This document shows, piece after piece, positions 30,218 through 41,658 of a DNA stretch of 64,000 bases. Each line of letters opens with the position of its first letter. Position 1 is the first letter of the stretch. The notes beneath the pieces were generated by a model. It worked only from the letters and a program-made list of their open reading frames with translations. It searched no databases and had not been told where the DNA came from. The translations under genes and the position numbers were made by a program. The DNA comes from Rutidosis leptorrhynchoides (lineage: Eukaryota; Streptophyta; Magnoliopsida; Asterales; Asteraceae): the NCBI RefSeq assembly GCF_046630445.1, contig NC_092338.1, positions 149,716,501-149,780,500 on the forward strand, in the 5' to 3' direction.

Positions 30218-31518
30218 CACGAGTCAAACTTCTTGTACCACTGCCTAGGTGCCTTCTTCAAACCATACAAACTTTTCTTCAGCTTGCATACGAGGTTATC
30301 TCCTGAAACCTCAAAACCTTCCGGCTACTCCATGTAAATTTCTTCATGTAAATCACCATGAAGAAAAGCTGTCTTTACATCCATCTGTTCAAGCTCCAAG
30401 TTCATACTTGCTACCAATCCAAGTATGACTCTAATTGAAGTCATCTTGACTACTGGTGAAAATATCTCGTCAAAATCAATCTCTTTCTTCTGTTGGAATC
30501 CTTTGACTACAAGTCGTGCTTTGTATTTCACCACTTTTCCGCTACCATCCTTTTTCAGCTTGAACACCCATTTATTTTTCAGTGCCTTCTTCCCGCGTGG
30601 AAGTTCTACAATCTCATAAGTTTGATTTTTCTGCAGAGAATCCATCTCATCCTGCATTACGAGCAACCATTTTTCTTTATCCTTATGAGATACTGCTTCA
30701 TGAAAACTCTCTGGTTCTCCATCTTCAGTAAGTAGAAGGTACTCGGATTCTGGATATCTACTCGATGGAATCCGACCTCGTTCAGATCTACGAACTTCTG
30801 GAACATTCTGAGGAGATCCACCATCATCTTGACCTTGTGATGGTGTTGGAACGTCTGGCAGATGGGGTTGTGGCTCCCCCTGCTCAGCACCGTCATTTTC
30901 TCCATAATCTTCTACTTCTGGCATTTCTTCTTGCACTGAATATTCATTTCTCATGAATGAATCTATTGTTGCTTCTAGCACCTGAGCAGCAACATTTGTC
31001 TTCTGAGATATTGTGGGCTTTTCAATATCTTCTATTGTCTGGCTTTCATGGAACACCACGTCCCTATTTCTGATCACCTTTTTCTCCTTTGGATCCCATA
31101 ATCTGTATTCAAATTCTTCATCTCCATAGCCTATGAATATGCATGGAGTGGTCCTTGCATCCAGCTTCTGCCTGAGCTCCTTGGATACATGTGCGTACGC
31201 CAAACATCCAAATACTCTTAAGTGAGAGTATGATGGATCCTTTCCAGACCAAAGTTTCTCCGGAACTTCAAAATTCAGTGGTACTGATGGAGATCGGTTG
31301 ATCAAGTAACATGCGGCTCTGACTGCTTCTCCCTAGAATGGCTTTGGCAGCTTAGCCATACTGAGCATGCTCCGAACATGTTCCATGATTGTTCGGTTCA
31401 TTCTTTCTGCTATACCATTGTGTTGAGGGGTACGTGGAACTGTCTTCTCATGTTGGATGCCATATGATCTGCAATAGGCATCGAACTGCCTGGAAGAGTA
31501 TTCACCGCCGTTGTCAGA
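30218..31518 (-). pseudogene. C1 pol, middle part: integrase C-terminal half and reverse transcriptase
   Basis: Continues the C1 polyprotein. The integrase catalytic core continues from 31518 with RSDNGGEY-type and NGIAERMN-type blocks, interrupted by TAG at 31333-31335. The frame 31305-30325 then holds the HLRVFGCLAYAHV block, the acidic linker and the RT N-terminal motifs KARLVVKGFQQ and QMDVKTAFLHGDLHEEIYM. It is stopped by TAG at 30325-30327, followed by more RT (SLYGLK-type block) up to the L3 junction at 30213. Confidence 0.93.
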
Positions 31519-33189
31519 TCAAAGACACTTTAACTTCTTTCCTGTCTCACGTTCTACCATGACATGAAACTGTTTGAAGTAATCAAAAACCTGGTCCTTC
31601 GTCCGCAAGAAATATACCCACACCTTTTGAGAAGTATCATCGATAAACGTCAGAAAGTATCGATTGTCGCCAATTGATTCAACCTCTAAGGGACCGCAAA
31701 CATCAGAGTGTACCAGACTGAGTAACTCTGATTTTCTCGTTGAAGAGGAATTAAATGAGACTCTATGCTGCTTACCAAACAGACAATGATTGCAAGGATC
31801 TAGTGCAGCGTCCTTGTCTACATTAATAAGCTCCTTCTTTATTAGGGTAGACAACCCTTTCTCACTCATGTGACTGAGTCTCTGGTGCCATAAATTTTGT
31901 GAAGCCTCCTTTTCTGCAACATTAAGGCTGTCTGTGCAGATCTTCACATGAGTTTTGTATAGTGTGCCACAAATGTGTCCTCGAGCAACTATCATAGCGC
32001 CTCTTGACAATTTCCATGTGCCTCTACTGAAATGACTATCATAGCCCTGTTTGTCGAGAGCTACTCCGGAAAGTAAATTCAGTCGAAGATCTGGCACATG
32101 GCGGACATCCTTCAAAGTGATTGTGCTCCCGGAACTTGTCTTTATCTTGATATCACCAATTCCGACAATCTTAGCGGAACTGGAATTTCCCATCTTCACA
32201 GTTCCAAAGTCTCCAGCTTTGTATGTTGTGAAGTATTCCTTGTATGGAGTCACGTGGTAGGAAGCTGCAGTATCTACCACCCATTCCGTGTCTTCTCGTG
32301 AGACGTGAAGGCATGTCTCATCATGGGTTGAACAATAAGCTACCTCACCAGAGATAGTCACTAATGTTTCTCCACACTTATTCTTCGGCTGTGAACTGCT
32401 TTGACCTTGTTCCTCTTTCAATCTATAGCAGTTCTTCTTCATATGTCCTTCTAATCCACAATGATGGCATTTATATATTGGTTTTCTGCCATCAGCAGAC
32501 CTGCCCCTGCTCTTGCTTCTGTCTCTCCATTTGTTTTTGCTACTCATTCGCTGTCTCCCCCGATTCTCGGTGACAAAGGCATGGGTCTGATCTGTGCCCA
32601 TGTCCTTTCTCCTTGCCTCTTCACTGAATAGGGCATCCTTGACCATTGACATGGTAAGTTTGCCATTCGAGGCTGAGTTGCTGAGTGTTACTACCAGCGT
32701 TTCCCAGCTATCGGGAAGAGAACTAAGTAGCAATAGCGCCTGAGCTTCATCGCCAAGCGGCATCTCTACAGACGATAACTGGTTGACCAAGCTCTGGAAC
32801 TCACTGGTATGCTCGGCAACTAAAGTTCCACTTTTGATCTTCATGTTGACTAAACGCCTCATCAGCAGGGCTTTATTCCGAGCAGTCTTGGCCTGGTACA
32901 TGTCCTCTAACTTTTTCCAGAGGACATATGCGTCTGTCTCTTGTGCAACATGGTGGAAGACACTATGATCAATCCATTGACGGATCTGACCAATAGTTTT
33001 TCGGTTTGATTTCTTCCACTCTTTCTCTTTGGCAGAATCAGGGTTTATACCCTTCAATTCAATAGGATCGAACAAATCCTTACAGCTGAGGAGATCTTCC
33101 ATCCGAGGTTTCCACAGCGTGTAGTTTGTGGCTGTGAGCATAATCCTAGCTTCGGAAGATGATGTTGACTCTTCTGTGGACACTATCAC
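31519..33189 (-). pseudogene. C1 gag, protease and integrase N-terminal half
   Basis: 557-codon frame. In order: capsid-like Gag (about residues 10-200); basic linker; zinc knuckle CHHCGLEGHMKKNC (CX2CX4HX4C); protease motif WVVDTAASYH with the catalytic Asp in DTA form; then the integrase zinc-binding region WHQRLSHMSEKGL with its CNHC pair and the first catalytic Asp in LVHSDVCGP. It ends at TGA 31519-31521, where a CGA Arg codon is expected. The frame has no ATG at its left limit; the first Met is about residue 17, so the true start is unclear. Assembles virus-like particles in the cytoplasm and integrates the cDNA. Confidence 0.93.
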
Positions 33190-33720
33190 CTGACAAATAA
33201 TTTTTCAGCACAAACGGTGTTGAATTGTAGAAAACAGAGATCACGGTTACGTCCGGAACGGTTGAAAATGGTGGAATAGACACTTCGCGGCTTAAATTCC
33301 ACTTATGCGGCAAAATTATAATTTTCTAAACTTTCAGGGACCAAGAATGAATTTCTGAAAATTTCAGGGACCAAATTGTAAAATTTCAGAATTGCTACAG
33401 TACTGCTACAGGAACTTGCTACAGTGCCGCCAGCTGCTACAGTGAATTGCTATAGTACTGCTACAGTGAATTGCTACAGGACTGCTACAGTGATCGTCTT
33501 CTCCGGCGAAAATTCCGGCACCGGTCGTCTTCTCCGGCGAGTTGACCAAACTTTGACCGCGTTTTCTGGGCTCGTTATAACTCCGTTTAAGTCGCTGTTT
33601 TTTGCGTTGGACTCGGTTCGACGAGACAAATCCAATGGTACACTCAAAATTGAATTTTGAGAAAACTTCAGAAGACCCAAAAACTCAACCAACGTCTCTA
33701 ACCAAACTCTTGATACCACT
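33190..33720 (-). other. C1 leader and primer-binding site
   Basis: The untranslated leader contains several copies of TGCTACAG/CAGTGAATTGC (33386-33495), a local tandem repeat. Primer-binding site CTCTTGATACCA at 33707-33718 (minus TGGTATCAAGAG) abuts the LTR. Confidence 0.75.
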
Positions 33721-34095
33721 TGTTAGGAAGAGAGGATCGCCTGGACGTTGGGAGATACAAATTTGAGAGAAAATAACTCTATTACTCACAAGAATAGATT
33801 ACACGAGTATTTACAAAACTCAAAAAACAAAAACTCTCAAACTCACACACACTCTCTAGGTTGTGATTACACTTCTCTGAGTGATTTGGGATGATTTACA
33901 ACTGAGGTTTGCACCTCTATTTATACTAAAACTTTGGTGGCGGTGGAATGGTGTGAACGAGGAAGGTGTCGTGAGCAACGGAGATGGTGGGCGACCGTCA
34001 TCGTGTTCATCTTTGCTTCTTCTACATGGTGTTCAAAGAAGTCTACTTTGAACATCTAGAAGGTGAGCTTCTAGATTGTAGTCTGGAAACTTTCA
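33721..34095 (-). repeat. 5' LTR of copia C1
   Basis: 375 bp. The minus-strand TATA box (TATAAATAG) lies at about 33915-33926 within CTCTATTTATAC. Confidence 0.95.
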
Positions 34096-34528
34096 CATTT
34101 GACCTCTGGTCTTTGGTTACATAATAATGATTCAACGACACTGACAGTACAAGGTGTCACGGGGTAATTTTTGTTTAGTCGCGATATTACAAACTACAGC
34201 AACACTTTTATATTGATATTTCTATATCGCTCAACTTTAAATTGAAATCTTGTGGTCTATTACTATGACTGAAATCATTATTTAGGATAAACCTATGAAC
34301 TCACCAACCTTTTGGTTGAAACTTTTTAGCATGTTTATTCTCAGGTATTAAAAATGATTCCGCTGTGTATTTGCTAATTGAAAAAGACATTACATGGAGT
34401 CATTCATGGCATATTTTTGAAAGACGTTGCATTCAAAATCATCTCCGTGTATCATATAGATGTCAATAACTTGCAATGGGACCAGAGATAACGTACCGCG
34501 TCAATGGCGATTTTGACGGGTCGTTATA
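34096..34528 (+). repeat. Solo LTR L1, right part
   Basis: Continuation of 4772-7192 after copia C1. It holds the conserved hairpin motif (34295-34347) and ends GACGGGTCGTTATA. The target duplication CGCTT follows at 34529-34533. Confidence 0.85.
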
Positions 34529-34533
34529 CGCTT

Positions 34534-35307
34534 ACTATATCTTTAATAGTTGGTGTTCATCGTTTTTCTGCCAGATTATGTAAAAACCATAGATACTTAA
34601 TGATGTTAGAATTTGGTTTTCAGTTGATAATTTGCAAACGAAGCTTATTGATGTTGTAACCACTATTCGCCAGAAGCTACGAAGGGGGGCCTCGGCCCGG
34701 AAAGGGGAGAGTGGTCGAGTGGTCAAAAGCGACAGACTGTAAATCTGTTGAAGTTTTTCTTTCTTCGAAATAATGCTGTAGAGATTCTGATTATCGTTGA
34801 TTGTTACGACCTACAACCAGTCAAACTGAATTGTATTATGGTATGACAACCTTTGAGTTGTAGTCATAGCAATTCAAATTTTATTTGTTACAGCTGCGTA
34901 TGTATCTGACCCTTTCAAGTATGATTGATTAAGTTTTTTGAATTTTGATTGTTGTCCTTTTGCAGTAGGTTGGTTGATGTGTTTGGATAAATTACGTACA
35001 CTGTTGTTGGTTGGCATATTCTTCTCACTAATTATCCAGACATGCACAACTCTACCTTGAAAACTAATAGCACCGGTGTATGGTAAACAAAGGCTGCGAT
35101 GATCGATCCTATTATTATCTGAGTAAATGATTTGGGAATATTGAAAATCCGATGCGCATCTTGGCAAGGCAACAATCGGATGGCCGAAATTCTGTGCAAC
35201 CGCGTCTGTTTGCAGCCATGGCGAATTTCGGAATTTTCTAATCCTGAACTGCCGGTCCCAGATCTGAGCCTATTTAATTTTTAAACAAATTACAGTTAAT
35301 ATAAGAA
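34534..35307. other. Host sequence, no clear gene
   Basis: Right flank of the big nest. It contains a mitochondrial-type tRNA-Tyr fragment (34705-34760). A 97-codon minus frame (35167-34874) has no domain I recognise. Otherwise unremarkable AT-rich DNA. Confidence 0.5.
34705..34760 (+). pseudogene. Partial tRNA-Tyr (GTA), plant mitochondrial type
   Basis: GGGAGAGTGGTCGAGTGGTC, then AAAGCGACAGACTGTAAATC and TGTTGAAG, reproduce from memory the 5' half of the native plant mitochondrial tRNA-Tyr: acceptor strand, D-arm, GTA anticodon arm and start of the long variable arm. The T-arm and 3' acceptor strand are missing; the sequence turns into TCTTTCTTCG. This points to a short nuclear insertion of mitochondrial DNA, non-functional as a tRNA. 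Confidence 0.6.
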
Positions 35308-35310
35308 TTA

Positions 35311-36957
35311 GGACCCGTTTGGCTCGCGGAATCCCTAAGGAATTTGATGGAATTGGAATTGAATTCCTTAGACCGCTCCGTTTGGTTGACATATTTTGGA
35401 AGGAAACAAATTCCTTGGAATCTTGAGATTCATTCATCTATGGAATGTTCATTCCTTCAAGATGTTGATGAATTTGAATTCCTTCCAACATTGAATTTTT
35501 TGGGTCGCGACTCCCGAGCGCCTTTTTGGCCCTCATTTTCGGGGCATGTTTTCAGAGAGCGTTTCGACGCGCGTGATCGTGGCGCGGTTTCTGAGCTCGT
35601 TTTCAGGGAGAGTTTTCCACGCGCGTTTTTGGGTCGCGTTTTTTCGGGTCCCGTTTTCATGCCGCGTTATCGTGGCTCGTTTTCGAGACGTTTTTTCGCT
35701 GATCGATTTCGACGCTTTTTTCTGGCGCACTTTTAGGGGCGTTTACAAAGCGTGTTTTGGGGGGCGCGTTTTCGGCGAGCAATTTCGGGGCGCTTATTCA
35801 GCGAGCTTTTTCGAAAAGCATTTTCGGGACGCGTTTTTCGGACACATTTTCGGGGGGCGTTTTCGAGTCACTTTTTTGGGGCGCGTTTTCTTATCGCGTT
35901 TTCGAAGCGCGTTTCCGGGGCGCGTTTCCGGGGCGCGTTTCCAACTCCAGTTTTCGTGGCGCGTTTTCGCAGGGCGTCCGTTAACGTGCGTTTGCAGCCC
36001 GTCCGGAAACGCGCATTTTCGCAGGGCGACCTTAAACGCGCGTTTTCGCAGGGAGTCGGGAAACGCGCGTTTTCGCACCGCGCCCGGAAACTCGCGTTTT
36101 CGCACCGCACCGGGAAAAGCGCGTTTTCGCACCGCGCCGGGAAACGCGCGTTTTCGCAGGGCGCCCGGAAACGCGCGTATTCGCAGGGCGCCCGGAAACG
36201 CGCGTTTTCGCCGGCGCCCGGAAACGCGCATTTTCGCCGGGCGCCCGGAAACGCGCGTTTTCGCAACGCGCCCGGAAACACGCTTTTTCGCACCCGCCCG
36301 GAAGCGCGCGTTCCCGTAGCGCGCCCGGAAACCCGCATTCCTGCAGCGCGTCTGGAAACCCGCGTTTTTGCAGCGCGTCCGGAAATGCGCATTCTCGCAC
36401 TGCGTCCGGAAGCGCGCGTTTCTGAATCCCCTGCTGAAACGCGCACTTTCGCAGGGCGTCCGGAAACGCGGATTTCCGGATCCCCTGCAAAAACGCGTGT
36501 TTTCGTAGCGCGTCCTGAAAAACGCATTTTCGCAGCGCATACGAAACAACGTTATCTCGCAACGCGTCCAAAAAAGCGCGATCTCGCAATGCGTCCGAAA
36601 ACTCTCTTTTTCACAACGCGTCGGAAAACATGCTTTTTCGGATCGCGTTTTTGCAGCCTATCAGAAAACGCTCGTTTTCGACACGCGTTCTCAAATTGCG
36701 AATCTAATTTTATTTTATTTTTTTTGAAAAAAGGAGTCTGAAAATGAACACAAAATTTAGAAACGTAATTCTTTTTATAACTTTTTAATTATTTTATAAA
36801 ATGAAATTCAATTCCATTGCATGTCAAATAGAACACATTTTTTCACATTCCATGGAATTTATAAATTCCAATTCTTTCGGATTCCAATTCCTTCGGATTC
36901 CAATTCCTTTGACACATTCCATTCCATCCAAAAAAATTCCACGAGCCAAACGGGGCG
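35311..36957. mobile_element. TIR DNA element with TTA target duplication
   Basis: The ends GGACCCGTTTGGCTCGCGGA and the reverse complement CGCCCCGTTTGGCTCGTGGA form a TIR with few mismatches, bordered by TTA (35308-35310 and 36958-36960). Subterminal TGGAATTGGAATTGAATTCC-like repeats occur in inverted form on the right. A 3-bp TTA duplication fits PIF/Harbinger-type insertion; a hAT or other family is not excluded. No transposase is encoded. The interior is a GC-rich repeat block. Confidence 0.6.
35505..36655. repeat. GC-rich minisatellite, about 27-bp palindromic unit
   Basis: From about 36001 to 36655 roughly two dozen degenerate 27-bp units of type CGCGCGTTTTCGCAGGGCG-CCCGGAAA run head to tail. 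The unit core GAAAACGCGCGTTTTC is a perfect palindrome. 35505-36000 holds more diverged, similarly GC-rich units. The 27-bp period is a multiple of three, which keeps frames open on both strands. The resulting Arg/Ala/Phe-rich frames (such as 35752-36741 and 36549-35794) are artefacts. Confidence 0.85.
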
Positions 36958-36960
36958 TTA

Positions 36961-37331
36961 GTTTGTTATTTCTGCTAATCAAAGCCTTTTTTATTAAAGT
37001 TGTAGCTGTTCCTTATTTTACTAAGACTTAATGTGTTGAAATCAATCACTGTTGTTTGTGCTGGGACCTCTTCTACGAGCACAATTCAATTGGCGCACAA
37101 GTAGAGGTTCGTTTTACCTTCCTTCTTCCGTGTCTTTTTGTTAATTTTCATAAGCATAACTTAGCATTTAGTTGATCCACGTAACAAAAATCCACCGCCA
37201 TTTTGCATTTTCGATTACATCTTATCTCAATTGATTCGTTAATAGATTCATCACGCGTTGTTGGAACCCCAAAAAGTGTAGCGTTGTTATCGCACCTACA
37301 ATTGTAAGAAGATCTCATATTTATTCATATG
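36961..37331. other. Host sequence left of Sirevirus
   Basis: No gene. The last 50 bp (from about 37280) resemble 52825-52870 on the other side of the Sirevirus. ATATG at 37327-37331 is the Sirevirus target duplication. Confidence 0.6.
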
Positions 37332-37825
37332 TGTAGACGATTTTTCTAAGGATCTTAGGTCGCTTGAACTCTAAACTAGAGGCGGAATACACTAGAAAAT
37401 GGTTAAACCGAGATATGGGTCATTTTAGGATCGAATTGGTCAAACCTAGAGCAAAACCTAGATTAGATAGACTCCTAGACGATATATTTCGGTGGTATAT
37501 GATGTTAGGGTTCTTTGGAGACGAAAACCTACGACTTAGGGTGAATGGGACGAGTAACTTCATCAAAGAAGTCTAAACCCGTATATATAGTGAACACAGA
37601 CACACTCGGTCGAGTGTCTGTGTCCACACGGTCGACTGACTGACACAGTCGGTCGAGTGTCTATACACACTCGGTCGACTGTGTACAGTTTAAACATATT
37701 GATCACTTGATAAATTAAGTATGCACAAACACAAATATAATCAATTGTCTCAAGTAAACATTATTACATAACCGAAACGTGTTAAATATAAAAACGGATA
37801 ACGGCTGGGGATTCATGCACCAACA
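37332..37825 (-). repeat. 3' LTR of Sirevirus
   Basis: Starts TGTAGACG and ends CACCAACA on the plus strand. The quasi-palindrome cluster (37612-37690) lies just upstream, in minus-strand terms, of a TATA box at 37581-37590. The polypurine tract CTCCCCCTAAGACC follows at 37828-37841. Confidence 0.95.
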
Positions 37826-37931
37826 AACTCCCCCTAAGACCTAGCCGTTACAATAAAGCATTCGGTTATCAATCCGTATAAGGATCTGTCACCCAGTTCT
37901 TCAGATAGCAAAGTTTAACAACTCTGCAATA

Positions 37932-40666
37932 CTATTCAGCTTCTACACGATTCTCTGGGCGATACAGCATCCTATTGTAGTAAAGGGTAAACATATCTTC
38001 TTCATAGCAGTTTCTCAACCAAACTGGATCTAGAACCCTTATACTATCATTTTCATCTCCTCCATCCTTGTCTAACACAATCACCGCTTCCTCCGAGCGT
38101 TCATCATAATACCACCAACGAAAACGAGGACTGAAGTGCTGCGGCATCTTCCTCAGAGGAACCTTCCGCATATACCTCACAGGTTGATATTTTACTATCT
38201 TCCTTCTGACCCCTATTTTCTTGTTCGTTTGATAAGAGATCTTCAGAAACTGAGGACGAAAACCTATGAAATTAGGTGACTGGTATGATCTCCTTATCTT
38301 TCGAACCAAAATATCAGGAACTCCACAATAATCCTGATACAACATCTTAAGCCTGGCTACCTGCATAAACTCAAAATAAGGTAACATTTTGAACTCATAT
38401 GGAGATTTGATATAATCCACTCCATGTTCTTTCATGATCCCATATATATCAAATTCTTTAATATAAGCCCAGGAAATTATCTTTCCCTTAGCACGTAAAC
38501 TCTCACAGTGCTCGATAAACTTCAAAAATTGCGGCTCCACCTTAGGCTTCATCACATACTGCCTAATCCGCATCATAATCTTCCATTCTTCTTCTAACAC
38601 TTCAACTTTTTCTTTGTTGATCTTCACTGGCAAGAAACCTTCTGGTAACACACTTTCTTGTTCTTTCTATTCCTTTTCTTTACACTGTCTGTTCAAAAGC
38701 TCATCATTCATCTGAAAATAATCAGCAAAAGTTGGATACTCATCACCAACACCTTCATAACGAGGATAAGGCTCGGTTGGCTCATCCTCAATAACCACTT
38801 CATCAAAACTGTTATCACTTTCATCAAAAACATCAGTATCACTCATATCATCATCAAAATTACGAGCCCCTGAAGTTGAAGCTTCAGTTAAGGCTTTTGA
38901 TGTAGCGTCAGCATATTCCTTAGCTTCTCGCTCTAGACGCTCCATCAATTCCTGCTCAGTTTCGGTGAGATCTGGAGGGATCTCCCCTTCTTCTAAATCA
39001 GTGTAAACAGTAGTGTGATTAAGACGATCCTGCATAGCTAAAAATTCAGAAACTGTTATAACTTGAAGAGGAGTTACATACAGCGGGTTATCCTCCGTGT
39101 AGCCTTTTGCAACTTCAACAGCCCTGTCTTCCTCAACTTCACCAAAAGTACCAAAAGGATCAGGTTCTCCATCTTCCTCTTCAACCACAACCTTTTTCTC
39201 CCATTCATTTAACCTCTCAGTCAATTCTTGAATTTGAGTCTGAAGAGTTAAAATTTCACCAGCTTGACTTCCCACATTTTTCTCTAGTTCATCAATCTTC
39301 AACTGTTGTCGATCAACTAACTTCCTCAACTCAGACATTTCAGTTTCTGTCTTCCTTTTGTCTTCGTCAGCAGCCTTTTGAAATTTAGCAAAATCAGCAG
39401 ACAACTGAATCAATCTCCTGTTAACTATTCCTGACAAATCACCTAATGCAACCTCAGGACGTTGAGAATCTTGAACTTGCTGAGAAGATGTAGTTTGTTG
39501 TAGTTGAGTGGGTGGAGTTTGAGTAGAATCACCAGTAACCTGAACAGTCGGAGAAACCTTTGGCTGAGATTTAGTTGTGGAAGATGAACTTCAGTCTTTA
39601 ACCAAAATCTTCAAACGCTTTTGTCTCCCTCTTGTCGACACCTTGGGAGTTTCAGCTAGCTTCCTTTTAACCAAATCCACCTGACTCTCATCAAGTGCTG
39701 TAACATTCTCCTCATCAACTAATCGAGGACCAGTATGTCTTGGCGGTGGCTGATTCACCTCTTCTCCTCCTTCAATAGTAATATATGTCTCATCCCCAGA
39801 AGTACTGTTCTCATGACGACAACTCAAACCTTCCGGACACACGTAATTTTCATTAATCAGATGACCGATTAATCCTTTCTCTGGAACCTCAACCCGGCTC
39901 TGCAAAAACCTGTTGAATGATTGATCATTTAAATGGTTCTGTTTTAGCTCATCCTCGGGAATTTTCACTAACCCCTGAACTTGCTTCTCCAGCATAATTT
40001 GAAGAAACCTTGGGAACACCAGATGAATCTTCCTCTTAACATTCAGAACCATTCCATCAAAAATCACTTGAGAAAAGTTAAACTCAGCGTTCAAAACCAA
40101 CGCAACAAACATAGAGCTGTACTTAGCTGTCATCTGGTCAAAACCGCCCTGCATCGGGCTCAAACATCTAAGAAGAACGTACGTAAAGTATCGATATTGA
40201 CTTGGAAGCTTCGTACGTTTAACAGCTTTGGTTATATCACCAGTATAACCACATCTCTTTAAGCACCTTCTAACTTTCAAAATCGGAAAATCAGTTGGCA
40301 TGTCATCATTATCCGGAACACCAGATCTTCCCTGATAGTCTGTGCCGAAATACGAACAATTGTGTTATTGACAGAACTCAATATCACCTTTCTGTTATCT
40401 TCTATAACAACTTGAGCAACCTCCCAGAATGTTCTCTGATGAGAATAATATGGAGTACACTCAGCAGTAATAGCTTTAAAGATCCTGGAACGCTTCAAAA
40501 ATGCAATAATAGGACCAAATCCTCCTCTTTGGGCCTCAGGACCCTTTTCGTCAACACATGCAAGTACGTTTGTATCTTCTCGACCAATCAGACCCGGTAA
40601 CTCAGAAGATAAAGGAATTCGTGGTTCACGTTCTTCATCAGACATCTGCGGTTGCTCTTGAGACAT
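37932..40666 (-). pseudogene. Post-pol ORF B (envelope position), broken
   Basis: Starts at ATG 40666 (MSQEQPQ) and ends at 37932, about 910 codons. One frameshift lies near 40295; in-frame TGA (39591-39593) and TAG (38667-38669) follow. The N-terminal third has blocks such as LLRCLSPMQGGFDQ and MFVALVLNAEFNFSQVIFDG, which I recognise as the conserved region after RNase H in Asteraceae SIRE-like elements. The middle (about 39430-39190) is a coiled coil with Leu/Ile heptads, followed by a very acidic stretch. The C-terminal 240 residues are Tyr/Arg-rich and unfamiliar. I see no signal peptide or convincing membrane segment, so envelope function is doubtful. Confidence 0.75.
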
Positions 40667-40920
40667 TGTGAATATCTGAAAAACACTCAAAACAATATAA
40701 CTAATAAGCATTTACCTCCATGTATCATGGGGTATCTAGTTAATCGTACGAATCAACAGATAAACAAACATAACAAGTACATTAACTAATACCCACACAT
40801 TTATATCGTTTAGAGGTTATGTTTATTACACACCATAGTTCAAAGGCTAACATGCTAGCCCTATCAAATTACATAATAACCATAGTTAAACATAATCCCA
40901 CTAAATCACAAACATAAGGA

Positions 40921-41658
40921 TTATGCTTCAATAACATCCTCTGGTACTGGCTTCAATTTGTAATTCGTGTCCTCAAATAGATCAAGCTCATCAAATAAAT
41001 GATTTAAAAGGACGGCATAGGGAAATGGTTTTTCCTCATTATCCATAGCATCCTTCATGATATTAATGACAATCTGACTAAAATTCACCTTGATACGTTC
41101 CATAAGACAGTACAACAGAACAGCCTCAGTACCAGATAACAAATTGTCAGATGGATCTCTAAACACCACATTTCTTTTGATAATCCTCAAGTTAGACACC
41201 AAATCATCTCTAACATCACTATCTCTGATCTCAATTCTATTGGAACCAATTACATATACTGGCTTGGTAATGTGAGCAGCCACCCCACCCGCATCAAATT
41301 TGCTAGAGATCTTACTAATATCTTTACTAGGGCAATATATCTTAGCTCCCCAGTAATTCAATAGTAAGTGATCTGCGAAGTCATCTATTGTCCACTTATA
41401 GGCATTACCAAAGAAATTAGCATGAACATGTTTCTTTTCTATGGCCACACTAGAATAGAACTCTCGGATAAGCTTAGGACAGAAATGATTCCCTATCTGA
41501 AGAAATGTTATACAATCTAAACCTTTCCACATATCTTGAGTGAACTGGGTTGCAGCAACTTTGGTCTCTACACGGATATGCCTGTGTTTGGCCAAAGCTC
41601 TCTTACGTTCAAGATCATATTCCCAAGTTCCACTTATCCTACTACTTGGTCCTGACAT
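40921..41658 (-). CDS. Post-pol ORF A, intact, unknown function
   Basis: 245 codons, ATG at 41658 (MSGPSSRISG), TAA at 40921-40923. A Phe/His/Tyr-rich central block (CPKLIREFYSSVAI, then NAYKWTIDDFADHLL) and a C-terminal ALLYCLM-like helix region (AVLLYCLMERIKVNFSQIV) resemble the 'putative plant transposon protein' domain found in post-pol genes. It is open throughout, unlike ORF B 255 bp downstream. The ATG directly follows TTTTTGCTTTAAG, which resembles a 3' splice site. Its function is not known; a particle or movement accessory role would be speculation. Confidence 0.7.
   Translation of the reverse strand: MSGPSSRISGTWEYDLERKRALAKHRHIRVETKVAATQFTQDMWKGLDCITFLQIGNHFCPKLIREFYSSVAIEKKHVHANFFGNAYKWTIDDFADHLLLNYWGAKIYCPSKDISKISSKFDAGGVAAHITKPVYVIGSNRIEIRDSDVRDDLVSNLRIIKRNVVFRDPSDNLLSGTEAVLLYCLMERIKVNFSQIVINIMKDAMDNEEKPFPYAVLLNHLFDELDLFEDTNYKLKPVPEDVIEA

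Noticed and set aside
34874-35167. 97-codon minus frame in host DNA
   Set aside because: No domain, no splice partners, and the neighbouring sequence shows no gene structure; could be a decayed exon but not supportable.
36001-36655. Regular repeats resembling a CRISPR array
   Set aside because: Units are head to tail and degenerate without unique spacers, in a plant genome.
35344-36741. Several long overlapping frames (up to 329 codons) on both strands, Arg/Ala/Phe-rich
   Set aside because: They follow the 27-bp minisatellite, whose length is a multiple of three; all frames stay open and no domain or start context exists.
37932-40666. A true retroviral envelope protein
   Set aside because: No signal peptide, furin-like site or membrane-spanning segment is evident; only the genomic position is envelope-like.
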